Below, piece by piece: positions 44,500 through 55,100 of a DNA stretch of 64,000 nt. Source of the DNA: Eukaryota sp. TZLM1-RC (Eukaryota > Metamonada: BaSk clade). The stretch covers positions 558,001 through 622,000 of the forward strand of contig JAUPSS010000006.1 of NCBI GenBank assembly GCA_040285825.1, in the 5' to 3' direction. Both the position numbers and the translations under genes were made by a program. The notes under the pieces are model-generated. The model did not search any database, was not told the origin of the DNA, and worked only from the letters and a program-made list of their open reading frames with translations. Position 1 is the stretch's first letter; every line of letters starts with the position of its first letter.

Positions 44500-44775
44500 T
44501 CCCTCATTGAACCAACATGTTGTTTGCAATATTGAAGGCGACAGAATCAACATTTACATCAGAGTCATCTTTCCAAAAACAATATATATCACCTCTATTA
44601 TAAGAAAGCAAAACTGTTGAATGACTGTGGTTTTCTAAGCAAGAGCTCTTCAATACATGAGCCTCTTGCATTTTTTGCCATATTGAAAACAGTATCCCTG
44701 ACAGCACCATGCAACGAAGCACAAAAAGTTATCAATTTTGGGCAATTCACAGAATGATGTAAGGCAGCAGGTAAG
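44500..44775 (-). mobile_element. LINE relic copy D
   Basis: The minus strand encodes 'VNCPKLITFCASLHGAVRD' and 'TVFNMAKNARGSCIEELLL', matching the post-finger part of the LINE ORF ('LNCKHFITYRSKVHNNVRD'). Only about 90 codons remain. Confidence 0.45.
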
Positions 44776-44944
44776 GTAAGGTGTTATGACATAGCACAAA
44801 ACAATGTGTGATTCACTTTATTCTCATTTGTTGGGTTTCGTGCTCTTGTGAAAAGCATAACAAATGAGAACAGGAGTTGATTAATGTGAACATGTAAAAT
44901 CAGCAGATAAAAATACAAATATCCAATTAAAGCAAAAACACGTC

Positions 44945-44985
44945 ATCACTAACTAACTAACTGACTGACTGACTAACTAACTATG
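44945..44985 (+). repeat. AACT/GACT microsatellite
   Basis: Runs of 'aact' with three 'gact' units. Confidence 0.85.
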
Positions 44986-45065
44986 GCTTTATGCCAACAC
45001 ATTCTCCGGATAATGGTGACACAAAACAATTATTTCCAATACTTTTATTTCCAATTGGCAAAAGA

Positions 45066-47159
45066 CTAGTACCCTCTACACTGCAACTGATGTAGTTCAA
45101 TCATTGTGAATGGAATTGACTCTCCACAAATCTCACACGGAACAACCGGAGAATCTTTGGGCACATGAGAACCAAAAATAATAGGATTATGAGGACATTC
45201 ATTGTCGAAATGATCATCAACATCGTTTTCATTATCGAATAGTAAACCACAGAATCCGCAAGCAACCAATGAAATTGTCTCCTTACCCAGGAGGGGTGAA
45301 GGTGAATGACACTCAGTACGATTCTTTGAAGCTAAATTTGATTGCTTTATTTGGTTACTTAATTGAGATCTGCAGTTTAATTCGTGACTGCATTGATTTC
45401 TGTCACTCCGAATGTTGGTTGGCCTTGCAATTCCATTTTTTTACTTGACGGTTGAAGGCCTTTTGAAGTAAAAGACCTTGTTACATCGCAGACATGAACT
45501 TTTGCAAAGGCTTCTGTTCTTTGCTTTAAAAGAGCATCATGTTCTCTTCTCTTTTGGATAAATTCATTTGTTAAGTGAAATTTCGCTGAATCAAATCTAT
45601 GTTTGTAAAGTACCTTCTTCCAAGTTCTTTGGAATAACAATGTAACAACAGGTCCAATAATATTTGGTACGATTGCTCACGAACATTTGTCCCACAATTA
45701 GTAATATATTCACTATCAATTATACCAAGTGCATAATGACAAAATAACATATTTTGAAGAGTTAGACATTTCTCAACACGTGTTTTTTTCTTGTAAGCAG
45801 TCAAAACAGACAAAACCTCTGACATACTTGGTCTGTGGGTAAAATTTGTAGTGTAATTTATTACGAAGTGGAATTGTATTCTCTCTTTTTGCACTAATAG
45901 GCGGAATTTAGATAAACTATAAAACTAAAGCTATTATTACTATTCAAGACTAACATGAAAGTGTTTCAAAAACCTACCCAATTCTTGTTTCCCTCCTTCA
46001 TAGACTTGAGCAATTCCATATACTGTTGGGACAGAAGGAACACTTGGAAGAGATTTCCGAATGTGGTATTCTCTTGCAAGATCAGTAGTTGAGCTATTAT
46101 CCTCAGCATAAAATTTGATTGCAACACTGGCTGAACTGTATTCAACAAATACGATTTCTGCCTGACCACTTCGAATTTTGGACTTTAATCAACATCAGGT
46201 CTTTAGTTTCTATATCGATTTCAAAATTCTCTTCAATACTCTGCAATTGGATGATTTCCCTGTCCTTTTCTTCCTTGTTTTTCAAACATGACAACATCTG
46301 TGCTTTAAGATCTTCCCAAACTGTGGTCTGTAGTGTTACTTGCATTTGTTGCAACAAATCCGAATATTGATCAGTCATTCGGTCAAAAATTGACTGGTTA
46401 TAAGCAACTGATGCAGACATGAATGCTTCTGCATCATGACTTATAATATCTTCTATGCTAGTGGGTGATAGAGCCGAAAGCTTCTTCAACGCAATACCAG
46501 AAAGTTCAAGATTAAATTTAGAGGAAAAGTTGTCTAAAAGCTTGTTGTTTTAGCTGTGGTTAAACGTGACTTTCGCTTTTAGGAAAGTGGATCACGTCAT
46601 CATAGCTTTAAATTTTTGTATTTAGTTTTATTTCTTGATTTCTTAAATTCCGTTAATAAACTTCTGTTTTTGTTTATGTTTAGTGCACGAAAAGCAACAG
46701 TTGTGTTCTTCAAATTGTTTTTTGAATTTATCTCGGGAAAAGATCTTTTGGTACCACTTTGAGTCGTTGTACTGGTTCAAACATGCGGTGATTTTGGTGC
46801 AAGGAACTACAAAATTATCAATGGTGACGCGAATGGCCTCACAATTGAAGAGATCAGGAAGTTTTTCCAAAGGGCAGAAGGTAGCCTTGGTAAGACTGAG
46901 TAAGCGGGCAGCGAGAACGGCTGATTGAGAACGGTTAAACTTGAATTATGTAAGAACAGGAGACCTCCGCTATGACACTACCTATGGGCTTCAGTATGAA
47001 TGAATGTATAGCGATGAGGTCAGCAACAGAAATTATGGGAGGAGATACTAAATCCACGAACTTGTCATAGCTCCTTTCTGAAAAATTCAGGGGCACAGTA
47101 GATATTGCAGAACACAGCGCTGAGATCAAGCTCGTGTCGTCAGGTGAAGAATTCATCAA
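45066..47159 (-). pseudogene. Kinase-like gene with helical N-terminus, coiled coil and C-terminal zinc fingers
   Basis: On the minus strand the order is: a helical block (47159-46643; 'LISALCSAISTVPLNFSER', 'VLAARLLSLTKATFCPLEKL'); a coiled-coil block (46489-46142; 'MLSCLKNKEEKDREIIQLQS'); a kinase N-lobe piece (46140-45990; 'ASVAIKFYAEDNSST', with the VAIK lysine); a piece with the end of the C-lobe (45860-45571; 'HRPSMSEVLSVLTAYKKK', the subdomain XI Arg); a helical tail; and a C-terminal pair of fingers (45269-45066; 'CGFCGLLFDNENDVDDHFDN', 'CEICGESIPFTMIELHQLQC'). The HRD and DFG part is missing between 45990 and 45860, so it cannot be an active kinase. A 28-nt GTAGGT...TTAG intron candidate lies at 45950-45977. 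Frames change at an A7 run near 45437. It could be a multi-exon gene or a pseudogene. Confidence 0.45.
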
Positions 47160-48410
47160 GGTTTAACCAAATGGGAATCATCATATAGGTTACTAAAATA
47201 TTTCTGTAGATAGGTCAAAAAAGAAGCTCAAAAATCAAAAGGAAAATTGTATTCAATCATTTGATTAAATAAATGAAAAATACATAACCTGTCTTACACC
47301 ATCAACGCTTCTGTCTTTTATTAGTTTTTAAGATAACTGAAGTAAAGTTGCCTTTGGGTGTTCCAGAATCCTTTACAGTTTTTATGGTAATTAGTCTCCT
47401 TCAGACTTATTCCTATGTCAGTTTTGAGCTGTACAAAGTGTAAATTATTCTCACTATACTATATTCTTGGCCCTATCGGCAATAAATAATGTTAATTTCC
47501 AATACAGACTAATAATGTGAGAAGTATACCTGGTTGAACTATTTGGATTGTCGGAAATGTATGGATTCTGCACGAAAGTTTTGTACAAATGTCAGCAACA
47601 ACAACAGTTAGTACTAAATCACAGTGAACATTGTGCAATTCTAAAAGTTTTGTTCTGAAATTTTCATAATTATAGTATATTCGCACAATAGAGTAATATG
47701 ATCTTCTAAGTCATTGTATATACCTTACAACAACTCTTCAGTTATTTTCACAACAAAATCATATCATGCTTGTTTTACCTTATGTGCACTGTTGATGAAG
47801 CCAACACATGTGCTAGATGAACACTAGTTTTTGTACACATTGGCTTAGGCGAATTACAGATGGGATATGACTGAGATGAACAGGATTAGATAAATTGGCA
47901 TGTTTTTCCAAAACCTGTTCAAAGCTACAGTCCATAAATACAGCTTTCCTTTTAAAAATTTTTCAAGGCAGATTCATTTTCACAAATTAGAACAAATTCA
48001 ATATTGATTGGACTCTGAATTGTTTTCACAAGACGTTGAACTGTTTAAAAATTGCAAGAAAGTATCAATTAACTTAAAATTCAAGAGAATCTAAGAAAGG
48101 TTTTTATTTAACAAAAGGTTCCCCAGCTCACTGCTCAAACAAAACAGAGATTGTAGCGATTTGTTATTCAATTTTTGTAAGTTTGGTTACTTAACATGTT
48201 GATATTCAGTTTCAAAAACCACAAGCTAAACTGTCCATTAGAGCCACTAGTTGAAGACAGGTAAACATGAAAATGTACATCATCATTAGTTGTCATCTAA
48301 TTTAACCATGAGATATAACATTGAACATAACATGTAAACCCTTGGTTCTCACTACACTTCACAAGTAATTGTGATCATGATTTTATTGTAAACAACTGAG
48401 TTCTAGAAAT
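47160..48410. other. No recognised gene
   Basis: Only short frames, such as 47492-47686, without recognisable motifs. Confidence 0.4.
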
Positions 48411-48414
48411 ACAT

Positions 48415-48770
48415 TTAATGGAATGTCTTCCGCTTGGAAACCTCACGATGCCTCTGTCTCGGCTTGACATTGGGACCTGATCGGAGAGCATCCTCACTTC
48501 CACCATGCATCTCGCCTCGTTGTTGCATATAAGCATCTTTTGCACCCTCAGAGCGTGTCCAAGCTATGAACTTGCGATCTGAGCTACGTTTTTGAGACCT
48601 AGACGGACCAGCGTGCGATTTATCCATTTGTAGGAAAGTATAGAAACATGTGTGGAACTTGGAAAATACCCTTCTGTTCGCAGATATCTTTGGTTTTTTG
48701 CTGTCAATTGATCAACCTTCTCTTTGTTTGGTGAATTAAGGTAGTTGTTGGTCAACTTTTGTAATTTCAC
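48415..48770 (-). CDS. Small basic protein, unrecognised, possibly two exons
   Basis: The downstream frame (48627-48415) is strongly basic and hydrophilic: 'MDKSHAGPSRSQKRSSDRKF', 'YMQQRGEMHGGSEDALRSGP', ending 'EVSKRKTFH'. Its base composition is richer in GC than the flanks. An upstream frame (48770-48564) begins 'MKLQKLTNNYLNSPNKEK' and carries 'NQRYLRTEG'. Removing a 71-nt GTATTT...TAG segment would join them in phase, but a start at 48627 alone is equally possible. I do not recognise the family. Confidence 0.45.
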
Positions 48771-48779
48771 ACTCCTTTT

Positions 48780-49586
48780 AATTTTCTCTGTGAAAATTGC
48801 TGTATTAGTGGACTAATGGGTGTTGATTTGTAATTCAGTATTACAAAACAACACCCATATCAGGGTTGTTTAACCCACCCATTAAAACCAGCACCATTGA
48901 AGATTCATATGTATTTTACCTGATGTACATTTCCAAATGTCAAAGAGTAACTAACTTTAATATCTCATCTATTTCCTCTACATCACCCATGTGAATCCTC
49001 AATCATTCATACAGCTCTGTTTAACCTAGGTTATGATGTAGTTTGTGTTGAAAAACATAATGATCTTCCAATAAGTGGGTCTATAGGAAGTCAAAATTAT
49101 GCTATAATTATTTCAACGTATTGGAAATAGGAACTATTGCAGATCAATCATATACGATACTATTGAATTTCAGTTGTTAAGTTTATTGATTTAGGTCTAT
49201 GTGTATTTTGTTAAGTATTTAGGTTCTTTAATATGGTGATTTAAAGTCTAATATGTCAATTAATAATATGTAATACTGCAAAATAATCGTCAAAAATCAG
49301 TAAGAGCCTCCGTGTTACAAACATTCTTTATCCATTTTTTGTGATTTTACTTTTGTTTCAATTATTTTGTGGCGTATTTTGCTTGACAAACTGCAAAAAA
49401 GCAATTCCTAAAATGAATTTAACTTCAAAGGGCATTATAATAACTTTGTGACGCTAATATGAAAATAAATAGACAATGGGTGTGATTATGAGTTTAGTGC
49501 GTTCATCACATTTGAAATCATGTACTAACTTGTCAACAAAACTAGGGAATAAAATGTTACAAAAACACAGAGGAAACCGTAAACAA
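48780..49586. other. Intergenic, no recognised gene
   Basis: AT-rich sequence without coding signals; probably the 3' flank of RPLP1. Confidence 0.45.
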
Positions 49587-50014
49587 TTACCAGTCGTCAT
49601 CATCACCAAACTGCAGTGAAAAAATAGCATTGAACATACGAGATCGAATCCACCAATGTCTTCCTCGACTTCTTCTTCCTCGACCTTTTCTTCTTCGACT
49701 GGGGCTTCGGCAGCGGCACCTCCTTCAGCAGCGACGGCGGTGGGAGCGGCGGCACCAACTTTGATAAACAATGTGAACAAGACATACCAGTGCATGAACT
49801 TTGGATCAATTCCTTCATGTCAACACCTTCTAAGGCACGAGCAAACATGGGAGGAATGTAGGGCTCAACACGGACGTTGGCTTGACTGAGAAGAGTGGTA
49901 ATCTTGTCGGCCTGACATTAGTAACATTTTTACACATACAGTGACATCAAGACCTTCGTCGTTGATGATAAGAGCGGCGTAGATAGTGGCGAGGGATTCA
50001 CGATCTAATGACAT
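49587..50014 (-). CDS. RPLP1: 60S acidic ribosomal protein P1, four exons
   Basis: P1 forms the lateral stalk of the large ribosomal subunit together with P0 and P2 and recruits translational GTPases in the cytosol. Exons are 50014-49940, 49911-49788, 49758-49640 and 49610-49587, giving 113 residues, the usual size. The N-terminal dimerisation domain starts 'MSLDRESLATIYAALIINDE' and includes 'VEPYIPPMFARALEGVD'; then comes an Ala/Pro-rich hinge, a Glu-rich stretch and the acidic tail 'GGFDLFGDDDDW'. The usual ending is a short acidic/hydrophobic tail; here it closes with Asp and Trp. The three introns (28, 29 and 29 nt) all start GTATGT and end AG; the first carries 'TACTAAT' close to the acceptor. 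The start codon is 101 bp from that of the divergent protease-like gene. Confidence 0.93.
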
Positions 50015-50115
50015 TGTGCAAGTTGTGAAGAGAAAGAAGTTTGTATTTACAATTTCATTATTCCTTCCTAATCGAACCTCGACAGTCAATCTTCATTTCC
50101 CAACAACCTGCAGCA
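50015..50115. promoter_or_regulatory. Shared 101-bp divergent promoter region
   Basis: This is the whole space between the ATG of RPLP1 (minus) and the chosen ATG of the papain-like gene (plus), so it must hold both promoters and both 5' UTRs. No element is clearly recognisable. If the papain-like gene starts at the upstream ATG in the same frame (50041), only 26 bp separate them. Confidence 0.5.
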
Positions 50116-50961
50116 ATGCGGCCGATATGGGCCATCTTTATCTTCTTTGTGTATTCTCACTTTTTTTATCTTGTCACTAGTGCTGTACCTTCTCATTTCG
50201 ATTTTCGTGATGAATTCCCTTCTTGTGTTCCGTCCATAGTGGACCAAGGAACTTGTGCTGCTGGATCTTTCGCCTACGCTTCTACCTATTCGATAGCAGC
50301 CCGAACTTGTATAATAACAGATGATATACCCGACCCCTCTTCAGCCGAAATACTCTCTTGTGCTGTGCCTAATGGCTGTAAAGAAGGTTTTTATTCAGAT
50401 GTAGTGGAATATGTTTCCAATTTCGGACTACGGTCTAGTTCATGCTACCTACATTCCGCCACCCCCCAGGACTGTCTGACATCGGGATGCACCAGCACCT
50501 TCAATTTCGACTCTAATCCTGTCGTCTGGATACGAGAATCTTCATACAGGTTCTCAGTTACCAATGATTGGTTAAAAATGGAGCTCACCACCAATGGACC
50601 TATCAGTATAACGATACCGATATTTGAATCCTTCCTTGATTACGAATCTGGCATTTACTCTCCCATACACAACGACTCTCATATAGGTTTTCTTTACACC
50701 AACCTGATAGGCTATGATGATACAGAAGATTACTTTATCCTCACCAATTCTAAAGGCAGTTCTTGGGGCGAATCGGGGTATTTCCGGGCCAACCAAAGTT
50801 CTGAAGAATTATCATTTGGAATGGCAGTGATGGCTTTTGAGGTGGATCCTGAAGCTGTTCCTTTTAATATGTTTTATGTGTATATAGTTTTAGTTGTAGT
50901 TGGTTTAGTTTTTGTAATTGGAGTGGTGTGGTTTTTGATCAAGTCAATGAAAAGGTATTAG
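50116..50961 (+). CDS. Papain-fold type I membrane protein lacking the catalytic cysteine
   Basis: The protein has 281 residues from this start. I chose this ATG over an in-frame one at 50041 because it begins a clean signal peptide ('MRPIWAIFIFFVYSHFFYLV'). The lumenal part has the C1 peptidase (cathepsin-like) layout: 'FDFRDEFPSCVPSIVDQGTC' around residues 28-47, then 'AAGSFAYAS', where position 50 is Gly in place of the nucleophile Cys of DQGxCGSCWAFA. Before 'LIGYDD' the residue expected to be His is Leu193, although His189 is nearby. Asn211 of 'TNSKGSSWGESGYF' is kept, but the following Trp is Lys. A transmembrane helix (about 253-276) and a short basic tail ('SMKRY') end the protein. 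The mature form has no propeptide. It is therefore likely a pseudoprotease with a binding or surface role. The frame is intact and uses ordinary codons. Confidence 0.8.
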   Translation: MRPIWAIFIFFVYSHFFYLVTSAVPSHFDFRDEFPSCVPSIVDQGTCAAGSFAYASTYSIAARTCIITDDIPDPSSAEILSCAVPNGCKEGFYSDVVEYVSNFGLRSSSCYLHSATPQDCLTSGCTSTFNFDSNPVVWIRESSYRFSVTNDWLKMELTTNGPISITIPIFESFLDYESGIYSPIHNDSHIGFLYTNLIGYDDTEDYFILTNSKGSSWGESGYFRANQSSEELSFGMAVMAFEVDPEAVPFNMFYVYIVLVVVGLVFVIGVVWFLIKSMKRY

Positions 50962-51252
50962 TTTTGTCATTTGTAGATAGTTTTGTATTATAGATAAATA
51001 GTTTTAATCATTTTTTAGAGTGTTTCACGCTGTTTTTTATGAATATTTTCTGTTTTTCTGAGGTGTGTTTGCTAGTTTTAGAAATTTTATAATCTAATTG
51101 ATCTACATTTATCATTGTTGATTTTACATATTTGCCACGTGTCAATAAAACAATAGAAAACTATTATTGTTTGAATTTGACCAAATTTGGAATAAAAGTA
51201 CATTTATTGTTGTCTCAACAAGGTTTGATTGTTGCATTATAGATCAAAACGC

Positions 51253-51645
51253 TTAGTCGCTTTGCTTTACATAACGTCCGACACTCCGACGGAGTCTGTA
51301 CGCATACTGTATGTTTGGCACATCCATTGGGTTTAGTGGAATCACATTATACAATTGAGCATGTATGCGACCTGCAGTAGGATGGAAACTACCATGGCGA
51401 TTGCGACAGCAAAAAAGAACATAATAGGTGCCAACTACCACAACTTTCTTGCAAGAGCTCAAGGCTACTCTGATGTAATGCTCAAATACATTGTGCTCCA
51501 CATCGGGCAACAATGCCCTGACTCTGACTATGAAAGGAGTAACAAACTGATCAACAATGCCATACAGACGGAACAAAGAGTCTGCAGGTAACCGAAAAAC
51601 TTCAGCGATTGAAACATGTTGATATGAGATGGAATTATGATTCAT
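51253..51645 (-). CDS. Unrecognised ORF of 130 codons
   Basis: Reads 'LPADSLFRLYGIVDQFVTPF', 'ALLPDVEHNVFEHYIRVALS' and ends 'YRLRRSVGRYVKQSD'. Composition is protein-like and GC is higher than in the flanks. A shorter plus-strand frame overlaps it (51355-51591), and I cannot decide which strand is coding. It lies between two intact host genes. Confidence 0.35.
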   Translation of the reverse strand: MNHNSISYQHVSIAEVFRLPADSLFRLYGIVDQFVTPFIVRVRALLPDVEHNVFEHYIRVALSSCKKVVVVGTYYVLFCCRNRHGSFHPTAGRIHAQLYNVIPLNPMDVPNIQYAYRLRRSVGRYVKQSD

Positions 51646-51649
51646 AGAG

Positions 51650-52132
51650 CAGACACGGTGCTCAGATCCATTGTAGTATAGAATGCTTTGCGCTAGTAGA
51701 GGAAGATTGTCTGATAATGAAAATTACTTTATCTAATTGAGAACAAATGCTTGCTCACGGAAAAAGTTATGATTATCAGTTTCTTGATCAAAAGCTACTG
51801 TCTTCTTTCATTGATCAATGAATCAATCCTGAGTTTACCATAGTTTTTAGAATGAAATGTCATAAAAAGAAAACTCCACCCAAAGGGTTACCTCGGTTTT
51901 TCAATTGAATTAGAGAAGCTTTAGCTAGACAGCAAGCAGATTAAGATTTTGTAGAGGAAATCTTGGTGCAATGATTTTTCGTCCCATTAGTTATGAATTA
52001 ATTTGATTAAGTGTGCATGTTCAATAAATATTTATTCAAAGAAAGAACAATAAAATTGTGAAATAAAATGATATAGAACAGGAACTAAACTACATGTTTA
52101 TAAAAATTTACACAAAAAACTATCATGACCTC
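51650..52132. other. Intergenic, 3' flank of the formin gene
   Basis: AT-rich, with short stops in all frames and no recognised feature. Confidence 0.45.
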
Positions 52133-55100
52133 CTACTTCTTCTGTAATTGATCCAATTTCAAAAGATTTCGTCCCTGAACAGCTGGTTTGGCCTTTTTAT
52201 TTTCTTTAACTCCCGCCTTACCTTCTCTAATTTCTTGGATAAGCTGAGCCATTTGATCTTCAGAAGATCCATCAGTTTTGACCAGCTTCTTGCCGAGATT
52301 ACCTTTCTTCTTTTTATCTTTCTTCTCCTCTTTCTTTGGCATGAATTTCTCAATCTTTTCCACAACTGTTTGCAGCCCTGGGAACCACTCATTTGGTTCT
52401 ATTTTTTTAGCTTTAGATTCTTGGTAACCGAGGAAAACCAACAGATCAACAAATTCTTTCTTTTGCTGGGCCAAATCAGCTTCGATTTTCGCAGTCTCCT
52501 TATTACATCGCTCCATAAAAGGTCCCATTTTCTCACAGAACGGATCACTTGGTTTCAATTCCTTTGAAACAAGATCTGCAGCTGCACTTGCTTCTTTGAT
52601 ACGCATCTTGAGATCATGGTAGTTCTTGTCCAAATCGCCAAAGCTAACCCTTAGAGCTTCCTTTATTGGGGAAAGCTCAGTAACAATGTGAAGAGTCTCT
52701 CGCTCAGTTAGCCACTCAACAGCATGTTGGAGAAGTGTTTTTTTGTTTTCAGAATCCTTGACATCGGCAGATTTGACCAGAAACTCAAATTCAAACCCTT
52801 CAGCAGATCCTCTCGCAGTACCTGCGTTGATGTAGTTACCAACGACAAGAAGCATTCCGAGAACAGAGCGCAAACCTTTACTTTCCTTGACGGCAAGTGT
52901 AGCATTGGTCAGTTTTTCAATGGGAGAGGAAATATCACTCAGTAAGGCAGAAAATTCAAATTTAAACAACCAAGCTTGAAGTCTAGCTTGAATTTTGGGT
53001 ATTTTTGACATGGCCAAACACCATTCTTCTGGCTTATCAAGAACAGCAGTCGGATCTTCAAGAGCTCTTCGAATACTAGTAACTTCCTCACTGGTTGGCA
53101 GATTTTGCTTAATCATTGTGACTGAATCTGGAGTCAAGACAGACTCATCTAGCGTGAGAATAGCATCTTTCATTTGAGAAGTGGGGGGTAACCGTGGAAG
53201 CAAAACTCCAATAGCCTGAGAACGTTTACCTTCGAGAACAATAACTTTGGCAGGTTTTTTCGGTTTGGATTCAGCTGCCTTGGCTCCAGCTTTGGGTTTT
53301 TCCTTTACTTGGAAAGCACGTTCAATCTTGCTAAAGTCTACTCGTGGGAGGTCGACTTCTTTCCAGATAGTTTGAGCATTTGGATTCATACGGTTAGGGC
53401 CTTTTTTACGCCAATGAACAGCCTTCATCTTTACTTTGGGTTTGGGTATATTTGAGGCAGGGCGACTAGCTCCAGGCATACCAGGGGGAGGTGGCGGCAC
53501 ACCAGGCATACCAGGGGGAGGAGGAGGGGGAGGAGGCATTCCAGGCATACCAGGTGGTGGAGGTGGAGGTGGAGGCATTCCAGGCATACCGGGGGGAGGG
53601 GGAGGGGGAGGAGGTGGTCCACCTTGACCACCAGGAAGAGGAGGGGCAGCAGGCATACCTGGTAACGGAGGGGGAGGGGGGCCTGATTTTCCCGGCAATG
53701 GTGGAGGAGCAGGCGGTCCAGAATTACCTGGAAGAGGCGGGGGAGCAGGTGCTGATGAATTTCCTGGCAATGGAGGGGGTGGAGGAGCACCAGAACTTCC
53801 CGGCAGTGGTGGAGGAGCAGGTGCTGATGAATTTCCTGGCAATGGAGGGGGTGGAGGAGCACCAGAACTTCCCGGCAGTGGTGGAGGAGCAGGTGCTGAT
53901 GAATTTCCTGGCAATGGAGGGGGTGGAGGAGCACCAGAACTTCCCGGCAGTGGTGGAGGAGCAGGTGCTGATGAATTTCCTGGCAATGGAGGGGGTGGAG
54001 GAGCACTGGAACTACCTGGAAGAGGAGGAGGGGCTGGCGCTGACGAACTACCTGGCAAAGGAGGGGGTGGAGGAGCACTGGAACTACCTGGAAGAGGAGG
54101 AGGGGCTGGCGCTGACGAACTACCTGGCAAAGGAGGGGGTGGAGGAGCACTGGAACTACCTGGAAGAGGAGGAGGAGCAGGTGCTGATGAATTTTCTGGC
54201 AATGGAGGGGGTGGAGGAGCACTGGAACTACCTGGAAGAGGAGGAGGGGCTGGCGCTGACGAACTACCTGGCAAAGAAGGGGGTGGAGGAGCACTGGAAC
54301 TACCTGGCAGAGGGGGAGGGGCTGTAGCACTTGGCACATCATCCTTCTCAGCCTTTGGTATATCATTAGACTTATATTCATTGTTTTGCTCAGTGCGGAT
54401 GGGTTCGTTACTGTTTGAAGATGACCTTTCTCCATGTTTAGATTCAGTAGACTCATCTGCCAACTCAATGGGATCTGTTTGAACTTCAGAAGTCACAAAT
54501 ATTTTTTTAACAGCAGAAGAAGTATCCTCAGTATCAAAGTTGGGAGGATCAACAAAATCAGTAACAGGAGGTTCCAATTCCTCACTAAAGTCTGGTACAG
54601 ATACCTCAACAGAAGGTAAATCGGGGTCCTCCAGTGGTACTTCCTCATCAAAATCTTCCTCATCATAATACTCTTCATAATACTCTTCCTCATTAGCAGG
54701 AGGTTCTGCTTCGGGAGCAAGTGGTTCTATGTTATGTGGAAGATTTAAATGGTGTGCAGGATTATCATGTCTGTACAAAGGTTCTAAATACCCAACTAAT
54801 TGACCCTCATTTCTGGCCCTTTCAATTAAAGCATCACGTCGCTGAATCTCAGTCCTAAATAAAGAAAGTCGAGTTTTCAGTCGTTCTGAATAGTCAACTT
54901 GGTGCTCAAGTTCGTAAATACGTTCTTCAGCTCTGTCTAGTTGTTCTCTCAGTGTATCAGCCTCCTTCCACGATCCAGGAACGACGACATTGGAAAGTTC
55001 TTGGAATCGGTTGAACACAGCAGTGAAATCATCATGCTCGATAGCAACAGCGCTCTTAAGTATAGCATCCATACCTAGGTTAGACCATCTAAATACAAGG

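Noticed and set aside
45066-45269. Independent small zinc-finger gene
   Set aside because: Its frame stays open upstream and overlaps the kinase-like tail, needing only a one-base shift at an A7 run, so it is more likely the end of that gene.
53431-54468. 345-codon minus and 278-codon plus ORFs overlapping the formin
   Set aside because: They are other-frame shadows of the repetitive FH1 region.
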